From positions 1,178,001 to 1,242,000 of the forward strand of contig NZ_CP013650.1 in NCBI RefSeq assembly GCF_001466725.1: a stretch of 64,000 nt of DNA, written 5' to 3'. Source of the stretch: Lacimicrobium alkaliphilum (GTDB lineage: Bacteria > Pseudomonadota > Gammaproteobacteria > Enterobacterales > Alteromonadaceae). Positions 29,201 through 39,574 of the stretch are shown one piece after another; position 1 is the first letter of the stretch, and each line of letters starts with the position of its first letter. A model generated the notes under the pieces. It made no database searches, was not told the DNA's origin, and saw nothing but the letters and a program-made list of their open reading frames with translations. The translations under genes were made by a program, and so were the position numbers.

Positions 29201-29674
29201 CGGGTGTTAGTGAATAAGAAGGGGCGGCGCTGGGCGATTGTGACACTGGATGATAAAAGTGCCAGAATGGACGTACGTTTCTTCCCTGATATGCTGGAAG
29301 AATATGAAGCTGTGCTGCAAAAAGATAAAATTTTGGTAATATCAGGACAGGTCAGCTTTGATGACTATTCCGGGGGCAATACAATGTCGGCCCGTGAAGT
29401 GATGGACATTATTCAGGCCAGGGAAAAAAATGCCAGAGCGGTTATACTGCAAATTCAGCAGCAACAGTGCAGCATGGCGCAGGTGGCACAGTTAAAAGGG
29501 TTATTGAGTCAGTTTCAGGGGGGAACCTGTCCGGTTCATTTCGATTATTATCACCCTCATGCGCAGGCCGTATTGGCGGTTTCCGCCAACTGGTATGTCA
29601 CCCCGGATGATGATTTACTGCATCAGTTACAACAGGTATTGGGAGAAGAGCAGGTCAGGCTGGAATTTCATTAA
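26207..29674 (+). CDS. dnaE: DNA polymerase III alpha subunit
   Basis: DnaE is the replicative polymerase catalytic subunit. Starting at the ATG in 26207 gives 1155 residues (E. coli 1160), beginning [20 protein letters not shown] with the PHP domain. The C-family catalytic aspartates are in [20 protein letters not shown] near residue 400, with [16 protein letters not shown] before them. A helix-hairpin-helix region, an OB domain and a C-terminal tau-binding region follow. It overlaps rnhB by 8 bp. Confidence 0.97.
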   Translation: MAEPDFVHLRVHSDFSMMDGLNKTGPILDKVRALNMPAVAITDQMNLCGLVRFYDKAHSLGIKPIIGADFWIQSDALGEQIYRLTLLAKNNQGYQNITQLISRAYLRGHIQERPVIDQSWLAEHAEGIILLSGAMQGDLGIALSKGNGELAEDIVAFYQRHFAGHYYLELMRTGRPGEEDYLHRAVDIARQHQLPVVATNEVCFLEARHFDAHEIRVAIHDGYTLDDKRRPKRYSAEQYLRSSEEMAQLFADIPEALQNSVEIARRCNVTVRLGEYFLPKFPTGDMTDEDFLVMKSEQGLEERLAFLFPDSQERQAKRGEYDERLKIELQVINQMGFPGYFLIVMEFIQWSKDNGIPVGPGRGSGAGSLVAYALKITDLDPLEFDLLFERFLNPERVSMPDFDVDFCMDRRDEVIDHVADLYGREAVSQIITFGTMAAKAVVRDVGRVLGHPYGFVDRISKLIPGDPGMTLSKAFEVEPRLPETYAQDEEVRDLIDMARILEGVTRNAGKHAGGVVIAPTKITDFSPLYCDEHGQYPVTQFDKNDVETAGLVKFDFLGLRTLTIIQWALDMIKSGQGKDIDITAIPLIDSPSFKLLQNAETTAVFQLESRGMKDLIKRLRPDSFEDIIALVALFRPGPLQSGMVDNFIDRKHGREEISYPDAQYQHECLQEILEPTYGIILYQEQVMQIAQVMAGYSLGEADLLRRAMGKKKPEEMAKQREVFRTGAAKNNIDPDLAMKIFDLVEKFAGYGFNKSHSAAYALVSYQTLWLKTHYPAEFMAAVMSADMDNTDKIVTLVDECQRMGLTVLPPDVNTGQYKFSVNGQGQIVYGIGAIKGVGEGPIDAIIEARAKDGGFSDLFDFCARLNLKRINKRVLEKLVLAGAMDNLGPHRASLMASLPEAIAAADQHARAQSFGQEDMFGLLNTEPEQVQQAFADVPQWQEKVWLDGERETLGLYLTGHPINQYQQEIRHYSHGRLVDIKPTGREGSATVVGLVIDMRVLVNKKGRRWAIVTLDDKSARMDVRFFPDMLEEYEAVLQKDKILVISGQVSFDDYSGGNTMSAREVMDIIQAREKNARAVILQIQQQQCSMAQVAQLKGLLSQFQGGTCPVHFDYYHPHAQAVLAVSANWYVTPDDDLLHQLQQVLGEEQVRLEFH

Positions 29675-29797
29675 CCAGTACCGCACTTTTTACCAGAGCG
29701 CCGCCCGGCGGTATGCATAGCAGACAAAGGGCTGGCAACAGAATTTTTATTATTTTCCCTGATACAGGGGAAATTTCAGACGTGTTAAGGTTGTGGG

Positions 29798-30754
29798 ATG
29801 AGTTTGAACTATCTGAGTTTTGAGCAGCCGATTGCTGATTTGGAAGCCAAGATCGAAGAATTACGCCTGGTGAATCAGGGCGGCGAATTCGATGTGGGGC
29901 TGGAAGAAGAAATTACCAAGCTCAGGGAAAAAAGTGCTGAGCTGACCCATAAGATCTTCAGTGATTTGGGTGCCTGGCAGGTTTCTCAACTGGCCCGCCA
30001 TCCTCTGCGTCCTTATACGCTGGATTATTTACCACGTATTTTCACCGAGTTTGATGAGCTGGCAGGTGACCGGGCCTTTGCTGACGATAAAGCTATTATC
30101 GGTGGTCTGGCCAGGCTGGATGAGCAGCCAGTAATGGTTATCGGCCATCAGAAGGGCCGCGATACCCAGGAGAAGATCAAGCGCAATTTTGGTATGCCCA
30201 AGCCAGAAGGTTATCGCAAAGCGCTCAGGCTGATGAAGATGGCGGAGCGATTTAATCTGCCTATTATCACCTTTATTGACACTCCCGGCGCTTATCCCGG
30301 GGTGGGTGCTGAAGAGCGGGGGCAGAGCGAGGCCATCGCCCACAATCTCAAAGTGATGGCCGGGCTCAAGGTTCCGGTTATCTGCACTGTGATTGGTGAG
30401 GGTGGTTCAGGCGGCGCACTGGCCATAGGTGTCGGGGACAGGGTCAATATGCTCAAGTACTGCACCTATTCGGTGATTTCTCCCGAGGGTTGTGCCTCGA
30501 TTCTGTGGAAAAGCGCAGAAAAAGCCCCGCTGGCCGCTGAAGCCATGGGTGTCAGCGCCGAGCAGATCAAGAAGCTGGGCCTGATCAACAGCATAGTGGA
30601 TGAGCCCTTAGGAGGCGCTCATCGAGATTATGATGGTACCGCAGCCAGCCTCAAAGCCTGTCTGAAACAACAACTGTCGCAGCTACAGAAACTGGCCATA
30701 CCGGAATTGCTGGAAGAGCGGTATCAGCGGTTAATGTCTTTCGGATATTGTTAG
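29798..30754 (+). CDS. accA: Acetyl-CoA carboxylase carboxyltransferase alpha subunit
   Basis: AccA with AccD transfers carboxyl from biotin-BCCP to acetyl-CoA, committing carbon to fatty acids. The 318-residue product (E. coli 319) has the start [18 protein letters not shown], then [54 protein letters not shown] and [16 protein letters not shown]. Its stop codon lies in the stem of an intrinsic terminator. Confidence 0.97.
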   Translation: MSLNYLSFEQPIADLEAKIEELRLVNQGGEFDVGLEEEITKLREKSAELTHKIFSDLGAWQVSQLARHPLRPYTLDYLPRIFTEFDELAGDRAFADDKAIIGGLARLDEQPVMVIGHQKGRDTQEKIKRNFGMPKPEGYRKALRLMKMAERFNLPIITFIDTPGAYPGVGAEERGQSEAIAHNLKVMAGLKVPVICTVIGEGGSGGALAIGVGDRVNMLKYCTYSVISPEGCASILWKSAEKAPLAAEAMGVSAEQIKKLGLINSIVDEPLGGAHRDYDGTAASLKACLKQQLSQLQKLAIPELLEERYQRLMSFGYC

Positions 30755-30780
30755 AGCCGCACCCGCGGCTCTTTTTTTTT
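30753..30780 (+). terminator. Intrinsic terminator after accA
   Basis: AGAGCCGC, loop ACCC, GCGGCTCT and nine T residues form a strong terminator at the end of the long rpsB-to-accA run. Confidence 0.9.
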
Positions 30781-30793
30781 GTGTTGATGGCCG

Positions 30794-32119
30794 ATGCTTT
30801 ACAATGAGTTTGAACAACGCCTGCTCATCAGTCTGCAACCTTCGCAGCCGGTTTATGTGGCCTACAGCGGGGGGATGGACTCCCATGTGGTGCTGCACCT
30901 GCTGGCGCGTTTTGGCGCCAGCCATCCGGGGCATTCCTATGGCGCTGTGCATATACATCACGGTTTAAGTGACAATGCCGATAGCTGGCTGGAGCACTGT
31001 GCGGCGATCTGCAAAACCATGGGTATCGACTTTGTCAGCCAGCGCCTGACATTCAGCCAACAGAAACGCCAGAGTCTTGAAGCCCAGGCCAGAACCGCCC
31101 GATATCAGGCGCTGGCCACTGTTATACCCCAGGGATCCCTGGTATTGCTGGGACAGCATCAACAGGACCAACTGGAAACCATGCTGTTACAGTTAAAGCG
31201 TGGTGCCGGCCCTAAGGGACTGAGCGCCATGGCGGAGCTGTCTGAACGGGACGGACTCCGTTATTTGCGTCCGCTGTTGGCATGTAGCCGTCAGCAGTTG
31301 AGTCAGTATGCCCGCCAGCATGGTTTGCAATGGATCGAGGATGAATCTAATCAGGATTCAGGCTTTGACCGGAATTTTCTGCGCCATCAGATTATCCCGC
31401 TGTTAGAACAGCGCTGGCCAGGTATTCAAAAAGCCGTTGCCCGCAGCGCGACACTGTGCGCCGAGCAGCAGCAGCTACTGGATCAGCAAAGCCATATTAG
31501 CCTGGAGCAAGTGAGGGCTGAGGATAACACCCTGTGCCTGGCTGCTCTGAGTCAGTTCAGCAGCGCCTGGCGCAGCCAGATAATCCGGACCTGGCTGTCT
31601 GAGCAGGGAGCGCCCATGCCGCCACAGACCGTCATAAGCAGACTCCACCAGGAACTGATTGAGGCCAGAGCGGATGCCTCGCCATGCATCAGTTGGGGAG
31701 CCTGGCATTTCAGACGTTTTGATCAACGCTTATATTTACTCAAAGGTCAGCCTGCCGCGACGGCAAAAAACCTAATATGGCAGGGAGAGACCGAGCTGAA
31801 TCTGAACCATGGCGGTTGTCTTTATTTGCAGCGGAGCGAGAATCCGCCAGAACAGGGTGATTGGCTGGGGATGCAGGTGGATGGCAGGATCAGTATCGAA
31901 TTTGACGGTTGGTCAGAGCGTTTTCGTCCTTCTGGTGCTGATGTCAGTAAGCCCCTGAAGCAATGGCTGAGGTTATGGAAAATACCGCCCTGGCAAAGAG
32001 CGCAACAGCCTTTACTCAGAAGTGATGGCCGCCTGGTGGCCGTGCCAGGCTATGCTGTGGCTGAAGGGTACCAGCCCAAGAAGGGGGATAAGCGCAATCT
32101 TTGGGTGGCAATTGTATGA
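30794..32119 (+). CDS. tilS: tRNA(Ile)-lysidine synthase
   Basis: TilS forms lysidine at C34 of the minor tRNA-Ile so that it reads AUA. The 441-residue protein has the PP-loop AYSGGMDSHVVLHLL (ATP binding, residues about 23-37), then VHIHHGLSDNADSW and GQHQQDQLETMLLQLKRGAGPKGLSAM, plus the C-terminal substrate-binding domain. It lies just past the accA terminator, so some readthrough or its own promoter must serve it. Confidence 0.95.
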   Translation: MLYNEFEQRLLISLQPSQPVYVAYSGGMDSHVVLHLLARFGASHPGHSYGAVHIHHGLSDNADSWLEHCAAICKTMGIDFVSQRLTFSQQKRQSLEAQARTARYQALATVIPQGSLVLLGQHQQDQLETMLLQLKRGAGPKGLSAMAELSERDGLRYLRPLLACSRQQLSQYARQHGLQWIEDESNQDSGFDRNFLRHQIIPLLEQRWPGIQKAVARSATLCAEQQQLLDQQSHISLEQVRAEDNTLCLAALSQFSSAWRSQIIRTWLSEQGAPMPPQTVISRLHQELIEARADASPCISWGAWHFRRFDQRLYLLKGQPAATAKNLIWQGETELNLNHGGCLYLQRSENPPEQGDWLGMQVDGRISIEFDGWSERFRPSGADVSKPLKQWLRLWKIPPWQRAQQPLLRSDGRLVAVPGYAVAEGYQPKKGDKRNLWVAIV

Positions 32120-32131
32120 CTTCAGCGACAT

Positions 32132-32157
32132 TTAAGCGGCAAACCATTGCCGCTTAA
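32132..32157. terminator. Bidirectional hairpin between tilS and the GGDEF gene
   Basis: TTAAGCGGCAA and TTGCCGCTTAA form a perfect 11 bp stem with a 4-nt loop between convergent genes. It overlaps the stop codon of the minus-strand gene. T-runs are short. Confidence 0.6.
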
Positions 32158-33038
32158 GCGGATTCCACTTCCTGGAAATTACCTTCTTTGAGCTGATAAA
32201 GAGCCATATCGGCCCGTTCAAACAGGCTGTCGCTGCTGTCACCCTGGCGGTACAGGCTGACCCCTATGCTGCAACTGACATTGTGCTGACGCAGTAAGGG
32301 GTAGCCATTCATAGCCCGGCGAATGCGTTGGGCAATACAGAGCATGGCCTTCTGATCGGCATCTTCGATCAGACAGCAAAATTCGTCGCCACCGAAGCGA
32401 AATGCAAAGTCGGTGTCCCGCAGACAATCGTTTATGGCTTTGGCCACGTTGATCAACACCTTGTCACCTTCCTGATGACCGTATTCATCATTGATCGCTT
32501 TGAACTTATCCATATCGATCACCACCAGTCCAAACAGGCTTCCGTTGCGTCGGGCATGACTGATCAGACGTTGCAGCGCTTCATCAAAGCAGGCCCGGTT
32601 ACCCAGTCCGGTGAGATGGTCTTTGGTCGCCATTCTGGATAACTGAGCGTGTCGCATAGCATGAGCCAGTGGCACGACAATACAATCATGCAATTCGTAT
32701 AACAGCCTTTCTTCATGGCTGCCGGGTTTTCGTGCAAAGCGATAGCTGATGTTGATCTGAGGCTCGGTATGGTGAGGTGCCTCAAGCTGACGGTGATAGA
32801 CGCCTGCCAAACCTGTGGCATAACCCAGCTCCGGCGTGTGAATCTCCAGCCCGGTTACGGTCAGTCGCTCTCCCAGCAAAGTCAGAGCAATATCTGCCAG
32901 CTTATCCAGCTCCGGTGTTGACAACATACGCTGTAATATTGCCAGCATTTCGCTATCAGATAGCAAACGGCCGGAGTCGCCAAAATGGAAGAATCTGTTT
33001 TTATCAGTACTGCTGTATAAGGGGGCTAATTGGTCCAA
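32154..33038 (-). CDS. GGDEF-domain diguanylate cyclase
   Basis: The 294-residue protein has an N-terminal domain of about 130 residues, of unrecognised type and without membrane segments. It is followed by a complete GGDEF domain with DHLTGLGNRACFDEAL, IDMDKFKAINDEYGHQEGDKVL and an intact RFGGDEF active-site loop. Such enzymes make cyclic di-GMP from two GTP. I see no RxxD inhibitory site five residues before the GGDEF motif (the stretch is DTDFAFR). The signal sensed by the N-terminal part is unknown. Confidence 0.9.
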   Translation of the reverse strand: MDQLAPLYSSTDKNRFFHFGDSGRLLSDSEMLAILQRMLSTPELDKLADIALTLLGERLTVTGLEIHTPELGYATGLAGVYHRQLEAPHHTEPQINISYRFARKPGSHEERLLYELHDCIVVPLAHAMRHAQLSRMATKDHLTGLGNRACFDEALQRLISHARRNGSLFGLVVIDMDKFKAINDEYGHQEGDKVLINVAKAINDCLRDTDFAFRFGGDEFCCLIEDADQKAMLCIAQRIRRAMNGYPLLRQHNVSCSIGVSLYRQGDSSDSLFERADMALYQLKEGNFQEVESA

Positions 33039-33136
33039 AACTCACTCCTGCCGGGTTTTTGACGTCAGGTCAATGGCATCACACTTGGTAAATGCATGAG
33101 CAAATTTTGTGCCAGATAAGGTACTTCCGATTAGTG

Positions 33137-34264
33137 TTATATTTCCAGAAACGCACCAATCTCTTCGAGGCGTTGTACACCATCCTCATAACCTTGCTGG
33201 ATAAGTGCCTGGCAAAAGGGACCATCAAACAGCAGATAGCTGAGCAAGCTGGATTCTGAATCCGGGCGAATACCAATCAGTCGCATCAATGTGCGCACGC
33301 CTCTGGGCAGACGTTGGTAATAGCGGGCGGCAATCTCATTAAAATTGACGTTGGGATTGATGACCAGGCAATCAATAGGCTTAAGGTGGGTGGCTTTACG
33401 CTGTTTGTCACTGAGTAATGACAGAGTATGGTTAATACGGTACAGACGCTCCAAATCAGCATGCAGCGTATCTGCAAAAATCGTATCCAGCAAATGGCCG
33501 GCAATCATGGCGCTGCTGGGATGGTGCTGAAGCTGATGCTTTTTGTCTGGTTTCGGTTGTTCCACCCCTATCACCAGAATTTTTTCTGCGCCTAAATGTA
33601 TGGGGGTACTTAAGGGCGATAGCTGATGGATTGAGCCATCCCCATAATATTGCTCTGCGATGCGAACACTGGGGAACACCAGAGGAATGGCGGAGGACGC
33701 CATCAGATGCTCGACATTAAGTTGGCTGATAGTGCCCTGGCGCTTAGCCCGCCGCCAGGGTTGCAGGTCCGAAGCGCCCTGAAAGAAGCTGATAGAATCA
33801 TTGGTACTGTAGCTCGAAGCGGTAACACTGATGGCTTTAAGGTAACCGCGCTGGATATTGCGATCGAGGCGGTTAAACTCCATATTTTGTCTGAGCAGAT
33901 GGTTGAGCGGACTGTTGTCCAGCAGGCTGGTAGGGCGGCGGGGATGATCTTTTGTCTGTAACCCCTGCAACTGATTTTTGAGTAAGTAACCAAATACTGA
34001 TGTCAGATCGCTCTTGTACACCTGTTCACTGCGAAAGTTTTTCCATACCCATTCCATCTTTCTGACACCAAGATGATAACAGGAAGCATAGCAAGCCAGC
34101 GAGGTGGCATTAATAGCGCCGGCTGAGGTACCGCAGATAATCGGAAAGGGCAGGCTGTGGCTGCGTGGCAGCAGATGAGTAATGGCTTTGAGTACGCCAA
34201 CCTGATAGGCGGCTCTGGCACCACCACCACTGAGCAGCAGGGAAAATCTGTGTCGTTCGAGCAT
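33137..34264 (-). CDS. Patatin-like phospholipase
   Basis: The 375-residue protein has the patatin hallmarks: oxyanion hole SGGGARAAYQVGVLKA, nucleophile elbow GTSAG with the catalytic Ser, and the catalytic Asp in YYGDGSIHQLSPLS. The C-terminal half looks like the DUF3336-less bacterial form. Likely an acyl hydrolase acting on phospholipids; the true substrate is unknown. The ATG at 34264 shares a base with the stop of the MBL-fold gene (TAATG), so the two are translationally coupled. Confidence 0.9.
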   Translation of the reverse strand: MLERHRFSLLLSGGGARAAYQVGVLKAITHLLPRSHSLPFPIICGTSAGAINATSLACYASCYHLGVRKMEWVWKNFRSEQVYKSDLTSVFGYLLKNQLQGLQTKDHPRRPTSLLDNSPLNHLLRQNMEFNRLDRNIQRGYLKAISVTASSYSTNDSISFFQGASDLQPWRRAKRQGTISQLNVEHLMASSAIPLVFPSVRIAEQYYGDGSIHQLSPLSTPIHLGAEKILVIGVEQPKPDKKHQLQHHPSSAMIAGHLLDTIFADTLHADLERLYRINHTLSLLSDKQRKATHLKPIDCLVINPNVNFNEIAARYYQRLPRGVRTLMRLIGIRPDSESSLLSYLLFDGPFCQALIQQGYEDGVQRLEEIGAFLEI

Positions 34265-35103
34265 TATAGGTTCACGCAAATCCCTTCAGCTGCGGCGAAC
34301 AGCTTAAGATCCATCTGGCCGATTTCAATCACTTCCTGGCAGTGCTGTTCAACGGATTCGATCTCCGCATCGGTGCGCATTTCATCATGGCTGTAAAGAG
34401 CCAGTTGTCTGGCCCGGCAGGCCATAGCCAACTTTACAGCTTCTTCGGCTACAGAGTGACCCCAGCCCGATTTTTTTGGCATATCGGATAACATATACTG
34501 GGCATCATGGATAATCAGGTCAGCCTCTTTGGCAAAGTTGACCCAGTCGAGAAAATCCGTGGCTTTTTTATACGGAGGATAGAGCTCGTTATCGGTGATA
34601 TAGGCAACCCTGGCATTATCAGCCTCGATTAAAAAGGCACTGCCATTACCGGGATGATTCATTTTATTACGTGTGATGGTGGCGCTGTTAACAGACCAGC
34701 TTGAAACATTGTCAGGTATCGGCTCAATACAGATGTTCGAAGGTAATGTCTTATAATCCACCGGAAAATAACTGCCACTCATTTGCTCAAGAATGGCATA
34801 TGGCGTATCGGGTGTGGTCTGCCCTGGGGTGATATAAATATTTCTTCCCGCCTGATAAATAGGCGCGAAGAAAGGAAAACCCTGAATATGATCCCAGTGA
34901 TTATGGGTCAACAGCAGATGGATATCATCCTGTTTCCGGAGTAGCTTTTTCCCCAGATTGCGGATGCCGGTGCCGGCATCCAGGATAATATCGGTGCCAT
35001 CATTCAGTTCGATATGCACACAGGCGGTATTGCCGCCGTAGCGGACATACTCGGGACCCGGTGTGGGCACTGAGCCTCTGACACCATAAAAGGTTAATTT
35101 CAT
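34264..35103 (-). CDS. MBL-fold metallohydrolase
   Basis: 279 residues. The metallo-beta-lactamase-fold metal motif is THNHWDH (H-x-H-x-D-H), preceded by DIILDAGTGIRNLG, with a later metal His in MNHPGNGSAFLIE and an Asp in AYITDNE and DLIIHDAQY. The N-terminus MKLTFYGVRGSVPTPGPEYVRYGGNTACV is typical of the cyclic-phosphodiesterase-like MBL group. The substrate is not predictable. It is coupled to the downstream patatin gene. Confidence 0.88.
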   Translation of the reverse strand: MKLTFYGVRGSVPTPGPEYVRYGGNTACVHIELNDGTDIILDAGTGIRNLGKKLLRKQDDIHLLLTHNHWDHIQGFPFFAPIYQAGRNIYITPGQTTPDTPYAILEQMSGSYFPVDYKTLPSNICIEPIPDNVSSWSVNSATITRNKMNHPGNGSAFLIEADNARVAYITDNELYPPYKKATDFLDWVNFAKEADLIIHDAQYMLSDMPKKSGWGHSVAEEAVKLAMACRARQLALYSHDEMRTDAEIESVEQHCQEVIEIGQMDLKLFAAAEGICVNL

Positions 35104-35241
35104 ATTCTTATCTGACCTGTTTCTGATCTCAACGTCGGCTCCATCCGAAGCGCAATATAAATCAATAACAGTATAAGCTACAGGAACATCAAAGTTCGAT
35201 CAGCTTTTGTCAGGTATATTCGCGGGAATATCTGTATAGAT

Positions 35242-35270
35242 AAAAAATGCCGGTTATTAACCGGCATTTT
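35242..35270 (-). terminator. Intrinsic terminator of proS
   Basis: On the minus strand AAATGCCGGTT, loop AAT and AACCGGCATTT are followed by further T residues, an 11 bp stem and U-tract just after the proS stop. Confidence 0.85.
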
Positions 35271-35289
35271 CAATACTCAGCAAAACCTG

Positions 35290-36999
35290 TTACAAACCGC
35301 TGACAAAGCCGGCAATCTGGTCCAGCACCATCAGTTGTTTTTCGCCGCTGCGGCGATTTTTATATTCCACCTTGTTTTCATCCAGATTACGTTCACCGAT
35401 GATGATCTGATGAGGTACCCCAATCAGTTCCATATCCGCAAACATCACACCGGGGCGCTCTTTGCGATCATCGATAAGCACATCCACTCCCGCTTCAATC
35501 AGCTGATTGTACAGCTGGTTGGCAGCCTCCTGAATACGATGGGATTTATGCATATTCATGGGAATGATGGCGACTTTAAAGGGCGCAATAGCATCCGGCC
35601 AGGTGATGCCGAATTTGTCATGATTCTGCTCAATAGCGGCCGCCACAATGCGGGTCACGCCGATACCATAACAGCCCATAGACAGCGGCTGGTGTTTGCC
35701 TGACTCGGTCAGTACACCGCAGTTCATTGACTGTGAGTATTTATCGCCAAGCTGGAAAATATGGCCCACTTCGATACCGCGCTTAATCTCCAGTACACCC
35801 TTACCGTCAGGAGACGGGTCACCCGCCTGAACATTGCGGATATCCGCGCTTTCAGCAGGTTCAACGTCGCGTTGCCAGTTGATATTGAAAAAGTGCTTAC
35901 CGTCGATATTGGCGCCGGCAGCAAAATCACTGATACAGGCGACGCTGTGATCGATGATAAAAGGGATAGGCAGATTGACCGGGCCCAGTGAGCCCGGACC
36001 TGCGCCTATACTGCGGCGGATTTCTTCTTCCGTGGCAAAAGTCAGCGGGCTGGCCACCTGAGGCAGTTTTTCGGCTTTTACTTCGTTTAATTCATGATCA
36101 CCACGTACCAGCAAGGCAACCAGCTCGCTGTCGCATTGATCACTGGCTTTGACGATCAGGGTTTTCACGGTCTTTTCTATGGGTACCGGGAATTGTTCAA
36201 CCAATTCCGCGATAGTAGTGGCTTTGGGGGTTTCGACCAGTTCCATTTCCCCTTGTGGGGCAACCGGGGATTGCTGAGGCCCTTTGAGTTCAGCCATTTC
36301 CACATTCGCGGCAAAATCAGACTCAGTACTGAAGGCAATGGCATCTTCCCCCGAGTCCGCCAATACATGAAATTCGTGCGACATACTGCCGCCAATCGAG
36401 CCGTTGTCGGCGATAACCGGGCGATAACTCAGGCCAATGCGCTCAAAAATGTTGCAGTAGGCACGGAACATCTGCTGATAAGATTGTTCCAGGGACTCCT
36501 GAGTCAGGTGAAAAGAATAAGCATCCTTCATGATAAACTCGCGGCTGCGCATCACACCGAAACGGGGGCGCACTTCATCACGGAATTTAGTCTGGATCTG
36601 AAACAGATTCAGTGGCAGTTGCTTGTAACTGCTGACTTCACGCTTGACCAGGTTAGTGATGACTTCTTCATGAGTGGGGCCTAATACAAAGTCACGCTTA
36701 TGTCTGTCATTCAGCCGCAGTAATTCCGGGCCATACTCATCCCAGCGTCCGGACTCCTGCCACAGATCGGCAGGTTGCACCATGGGCATTAAGATTTCCA
36801 GCGCGCCCGCTCTGACCATTTCTTCGCGCACAATATTGGTGACCTTGTTCAGCACCCTGAGTCCGGTTGGAAGCCAGGTATACATACCGGAAGCCAGTTT
36901 GCGGATCATACCGGCACGAATCATCAGCTGATGACTGATGATTTCCGCGCTGGCAGGCGTTTCTTTCTTGGTTGATAGTAAATACTGACTGCTTCGCAT
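35290..36999 (-). CDS. proS: Prolyl-tRNA synthetase
   Basis: ProS charges tRNA-Pro. The protein is the bacterial long type with class II motifs (motif 2 [28 protein letters not shown], motif 3 [18 protein letters not shown]) and an editing INS domain in between (about 220-400). The start is taken at [16 protein letters not shown] as in homologues, giving 569 residues; in-frame GTG and ATG codons at 37008 and 37005 are alternatives. Confidence 0.96.
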   Translation of the reverse strand: MRSSQYLLSTKKETPASAEIISHQLMIRAGMIRKLASGMYTWLPTGLRVLNKVTNIVREEMVRAGALEILMPMVQPADLWQESGRWDEYGPELLRLNDRHKRDFVLGPTHEEVITNLVKREVSSYKQLPLNLFQIQTKFRDEVRPRFGVMRSREFIMKDAYSFHLTQESLEQSYQQMFRAYCNIFERIGLSYRPVIADNGSIGGSMSHEFHVLADSGEDAIAFSTESDFAANVEMAELKGPQQSPVAPQGEMELVETPKATTIAELVEQFPVPIEKTVKTLIVKASDQCDSELVALLVRGDHELNEVKAEKLPQVASPLTFATEEEIRRSIGAGPGSLGPVNLPIPFIIDHSVACISDFAAGANIDGKHFFNINWQRDVEPAESADIRNVQAGDPSPDGKGVLEIKRGIEVGHIFQLGDKYSQSMNCGVLTESGKHQPLSMGCYGIGVTRIVAAAIEQNHDKFGITWPDAIAPFKVAIIPMNMHKSHRIQEAANQLYNQLIEAGVDVLIDDRKERPGVMFADMELIGVPHQIIIGERNLDENKVEYKNRRSGEKQLMVLDQIAGFVSGL

Positions 37000-37105
37000 A
37001 GGCATCACTCAATAGTAGGCACCTGATTCTGAGGGTACCTTGACCAAAAATCGGGCGCCATTCTAACAGCCCCCCCGTCAGGGCAGAAGTGTAGTCAGCA
37101 GATTT

Positions 37106-37840
37106 TTATGCTTTTTCGGCACAAATGTTCTCAATGCCCACCACTTCGATGCGATTCTGCTCACTTTGCCAGTGAATATTCAGATTATCCAGACGTATGG
37201 CAAAAGATTGTGGCCGGGATTGGCTGGATTTGTAGGCAGGGCGGGGGTCCTGGGCCAGTACAGCCTGGATCAGGCGCTGCATTTTGTCCGGTTCCGGGCT
37301 CAGTTGCTCAAGCTGGATCATAGCATCTGCTGAGAACCTTACCGGTACAGGCTGCGGGGCTTGACTGGCAAAACCACCGGCGGCCCCGGGATGCGCATCG
37401 GCATAAGGCAGATATGGTTTGATGTCGACAATGGGGGTGCCATCGAGCAGATCCATGCCTCTGACCTGCAGGCTCACCTGACCCTTATCTGTCTTCAGAC
37501 TGACAAATTCCACCACGGATAAACCCAGCCCGTTGGGTCTGTGGGTACTGCGACTGGCAAAGACGCCAACACGCTGATTGCCTCCCAGTCTTGGCGGGCG
37601 GACTGTCGGTTTCCAGCCGCGCTCCTGAACCTGATGAAAGCGGAACAGCAGCCACAGATGAGAAAACTGCTCAATACCGCGGAAACAATTGATGTCATTA
37701 AAAGGTGAAAAAAAACGGATTTCACCTATGGCCTCACTGACCAGACCGGGCTGGCGGGGGATGGCGAACTTTTGCTTGTAAGGAGTGTGGATAATCCCCA
37801 ATGGTTGCAGAGATATGGGTGCCGGCTCAGTTGTTGTCAT
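37106..37840 (-). CDS. trmO: tRNA (t6A37) N6-methyltransferase TrmO
   Basis: TrmO (YaeB/TsaA) methylates t6A37 to m6t6A in threonine tRNAs that read ACY. The protein has the beta-barrel family pattern: [21 protein letters not shown], then [37 protein letters not shown] and [19 protein letters not shown]. Starting at MTTTEPAPI (37840) gives 244 residues (E. coli 235); the longer reading frame is inside rnt. It overlaps the rnt end by 14 bp. Confidence 0.93.
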   Translation of the reverse strand: MTTTEPAPISLQPLGIIHTPYKQKFAIPRQPGLVSEAIGEIRFFSPFNDINCFRGIEQFSHLWLLFRFHQVQERGWKPTVRPPRLGGNQRVGVFASRSTHRPNGLGLSVVEFVSLKTDKGQVSLQVRGMDLLDGTPIVDIKPYLPYADAHPGAAGGFASQAPQPVPVRFSADAMIQLEQLSPEPDKMQRLIQAVLAQDPRPAYKSSQSRPQSFAIRLDNLNIHWQSEQNRIEVVGIENICAEKA

Positions 37841-38489
37841 TCGCCTGTCCCTGCGGTTCCTGTTCACAGAGCGGCCAGCCCCCCAGGTGGTGCCAGCGAT
37901 TGATGATAGTGCAGAACAGATCGGCGGTTTTCGAGGCGTCATATAAGGCCGAGTGGGCCTCATTCTGATCAAAGGAGACTCCGGCCGCCTGACAGGCTTT
38001 CACCAGTACGGTCTGACCGAATGCCAGGGCCGCAAGGCTGGTGGTATCAAAGGAGACGAATGGATGAAATGGGGTGCGTTTGATCCCACAGCGCTCAATG
38101 GCAGCATTGACAAAATTCTGATCAAAGGCGGCATTATGGGCCACGATCACCGAGCGCTGGCAGTCCGCCTGTTTTTGCTGCTTGCGGATCTGCTTGCACA
38201 AATCTTTCATCGCGTCACTCTCGTCAATGGCGCCGCGCAAAGCGCAATATGGGTCGATACCATTAAACTCCAGTGCCGCTTTTTCCAGATTGGCGCCGGC
38301 AAAAGGCTGAATATGGTGATGAAAAGTCTGATCTTTGTGTAACAGCCCCTGTTCATCCATCTTCAGTGTTACGGCGGCTATCTCCAGCAGGGCGTCGGTT
38401 TGATGATTAAAGCCAGCGGTTTCCACATCAATAACCACCGGAAAATAGCCTCTGAATCTTTGCTTGAGTTGTGGTGTTGGCGCTGTCAT
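37827..38489 (-). CDS. rnt: Ribonuclease T
   Basis: RNase T is a 3'-to-5' DEDDh exonuclease that trims tRNA and other stable RNA 3' ends. The 220-residue product (E. coli 215) begins near [19 protein letters not shown] with the first catalytic Asp/Glu, has [15 protein letters not shown] with another Asp, and the His/Asp pair in [13 protein letters not shown]. The ATG at 38489 follows AAAGGTCACA; the longer in-frame start at 38552 is unlikely. Confidence 0.95.
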   Translation of the reverse strand: MTAPTPQLKQRFRGYFPVVIDVETAGFNHQTDALLEIAAVTLKMDEQGLLHKDQTFHHHIQPFAGANLEKAALEFNGIDPYCALRGAIDESDAMKDLCKQIRKQQKQADCQRSVIVAHNAAFDQNFVNAAIERCGIKRTPFHPFVSFDTTSLAALAFGQTVLVKACQAAGVSFDQNEAHSALYDASKTADLFCTIINRWHHLGGWPLCEQEPQGQANDNN

Positions 38490-38548
38490 TGTGACCTTTT
38501 TGCAACTTGGGGGCGCGGCATTATGCCAATTCCGGGGCAATTTTGCCA

Positions 38549-38575
38549 TCAAGTGACGGTCCCTGTTGCCGATAA
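38549..38575 (+). promoter_or_regulatory. Sigma-28 (FliA) promoter of motY
   Basis: TCAAGTGA, 11 bp and GCCGATAA reproduce the flagellar sigma-28 layout (consensus TAAAGTTT-N11-GCCGATAA), with a perfect -10. It is about 90 bp before motY, which fits late flagellar gene control. Confidence 0.75.
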
Positions 38576-38663
38576 GATGAGTATATTGACTATAGTGTAA
38601 TGAGTATAATCAGGTCTGTGGGTCATCACAGGCCGGGTTCGTCTGCAGATAACAGGATAAAGC

Positions 38664-39527
38664 ATGAAAAAGTGTATTGTGGCGCTGATGGCAATATTGG
38701 TATTGCCCGCCTCTGCCAGTATCCGGCACTATGCGGCCAAAGTGGAGGATTCGCAATGGCAATTACTCAATCAATCCCGCCTGCAATGTACCCTGAGCCA
38801 CACTATACCAGGGTATGGTGATGCCCTGTTCACCAGCCAGGCCAGTAAGGAACTGAATCTGGAGTTTGAGCTGGCCATGCAGAGGCTGCCCAAGCAGTAT
38901 GGCGTGGCCGCGGTCTATTCCATTCCGCCCTCGTGGATGCCCGGTGCGATGCAAAAAGAAATTGCCGATATGTCCATTCGCAAACAGTTTAATGGCGATT
39001 TGCCGGAACAGGCGGCCTGGACTATTTTATCGGAGCTGGAGAAAGGATACTGGCCTACCATTTACTATCAGGACTGGCACAATCCCTATGACAAAGTGGC
39101 GGTGGGGCTTAATGCCAGTAATTTTGTCCGTCAGTATTATGCCTTTTCCCAATGCGTTGCCAATTTGTTGCCCTTCAGCTTTGAGGATATTGCATACTCG
39201 GTATTGACCTATGAAAAAAATTCCGATGAATTTACCCGTCAGTCAAAGAAAAAACTGAACATGATCGGTGAGTATCTCAAAGAAGATCCTGAGCTTGAAC
39301 TGGTGCTGTTGGATGCCTATACCGACAGCTATGGCGGTAGCTGGCACAATGAGCAGCTCTCTGTCCGCCGGGCAGAAAAAGTTAAAAATTACTTTACCGG
39401 AATGGGCGTGCCGGAGGGCAGAATCGAAGTGACCGGACATGGTGAGCGGCGCCATATTGCCCCGAACACGAATGAGCTGTCGCGGGCCAAAAACCGGCGG
39501 GTTGTGATCCGGATGGACAGACTTTAA
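38664..39527 (+). CDS. motY: Sodium-type flagellar motor protein MotY
   Basis: MotY forms the T ring of the sodium-driven polar flagellar motor with MotX and anchors the PomAB stator. The 287-residue protein has a signal peptide (about 1-19), the MotY N-terminal domain with VPPSWMPG-like IPPSWMPGAMQKEIADM, ELEKGYWPTIYYQDWHNPYDKVAVGLNASNF and NLLPFSFEDIAYSVLTY, then a C-terminal OmpA-type peptidoglycan-binding domain (DAYTDSYGGSWHNEQLSVRRAEKVK, GHGERRHIA). A sigma-28 promoter precedes it. Confidence 0.95.
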   Translation: MKKCIVALMAILVLPASASIRHYAAKVEDSQWQLLNQSRLQCTLSHTIPGYGDALFTSQASKELNLEFELAMQRLPKQYGVAAVYSIPPSWMPGAMQKEIADMSIRKQFNGDLPEQAAWTILSELEKGYWPTIYYQDWHNPYDKVAVGLNASNFVRQYYAFSQCVANLLPFSFEDIAYSVLTYEKNSDEFTRQSKKKLNMIGEYLKEDPELELVLLDAYTDSYGGSWHNEQLSVRRAEKVKNYFTGMGVPEGRIEVTGHGERRHIAPNTNELSRAKNRRVVIRMDRL

Positions 39528-39574
39528 TCCAGAGTCTGTTCGTCCGTTTATTGCTGTGCTTTGAAGGCTGGCGA

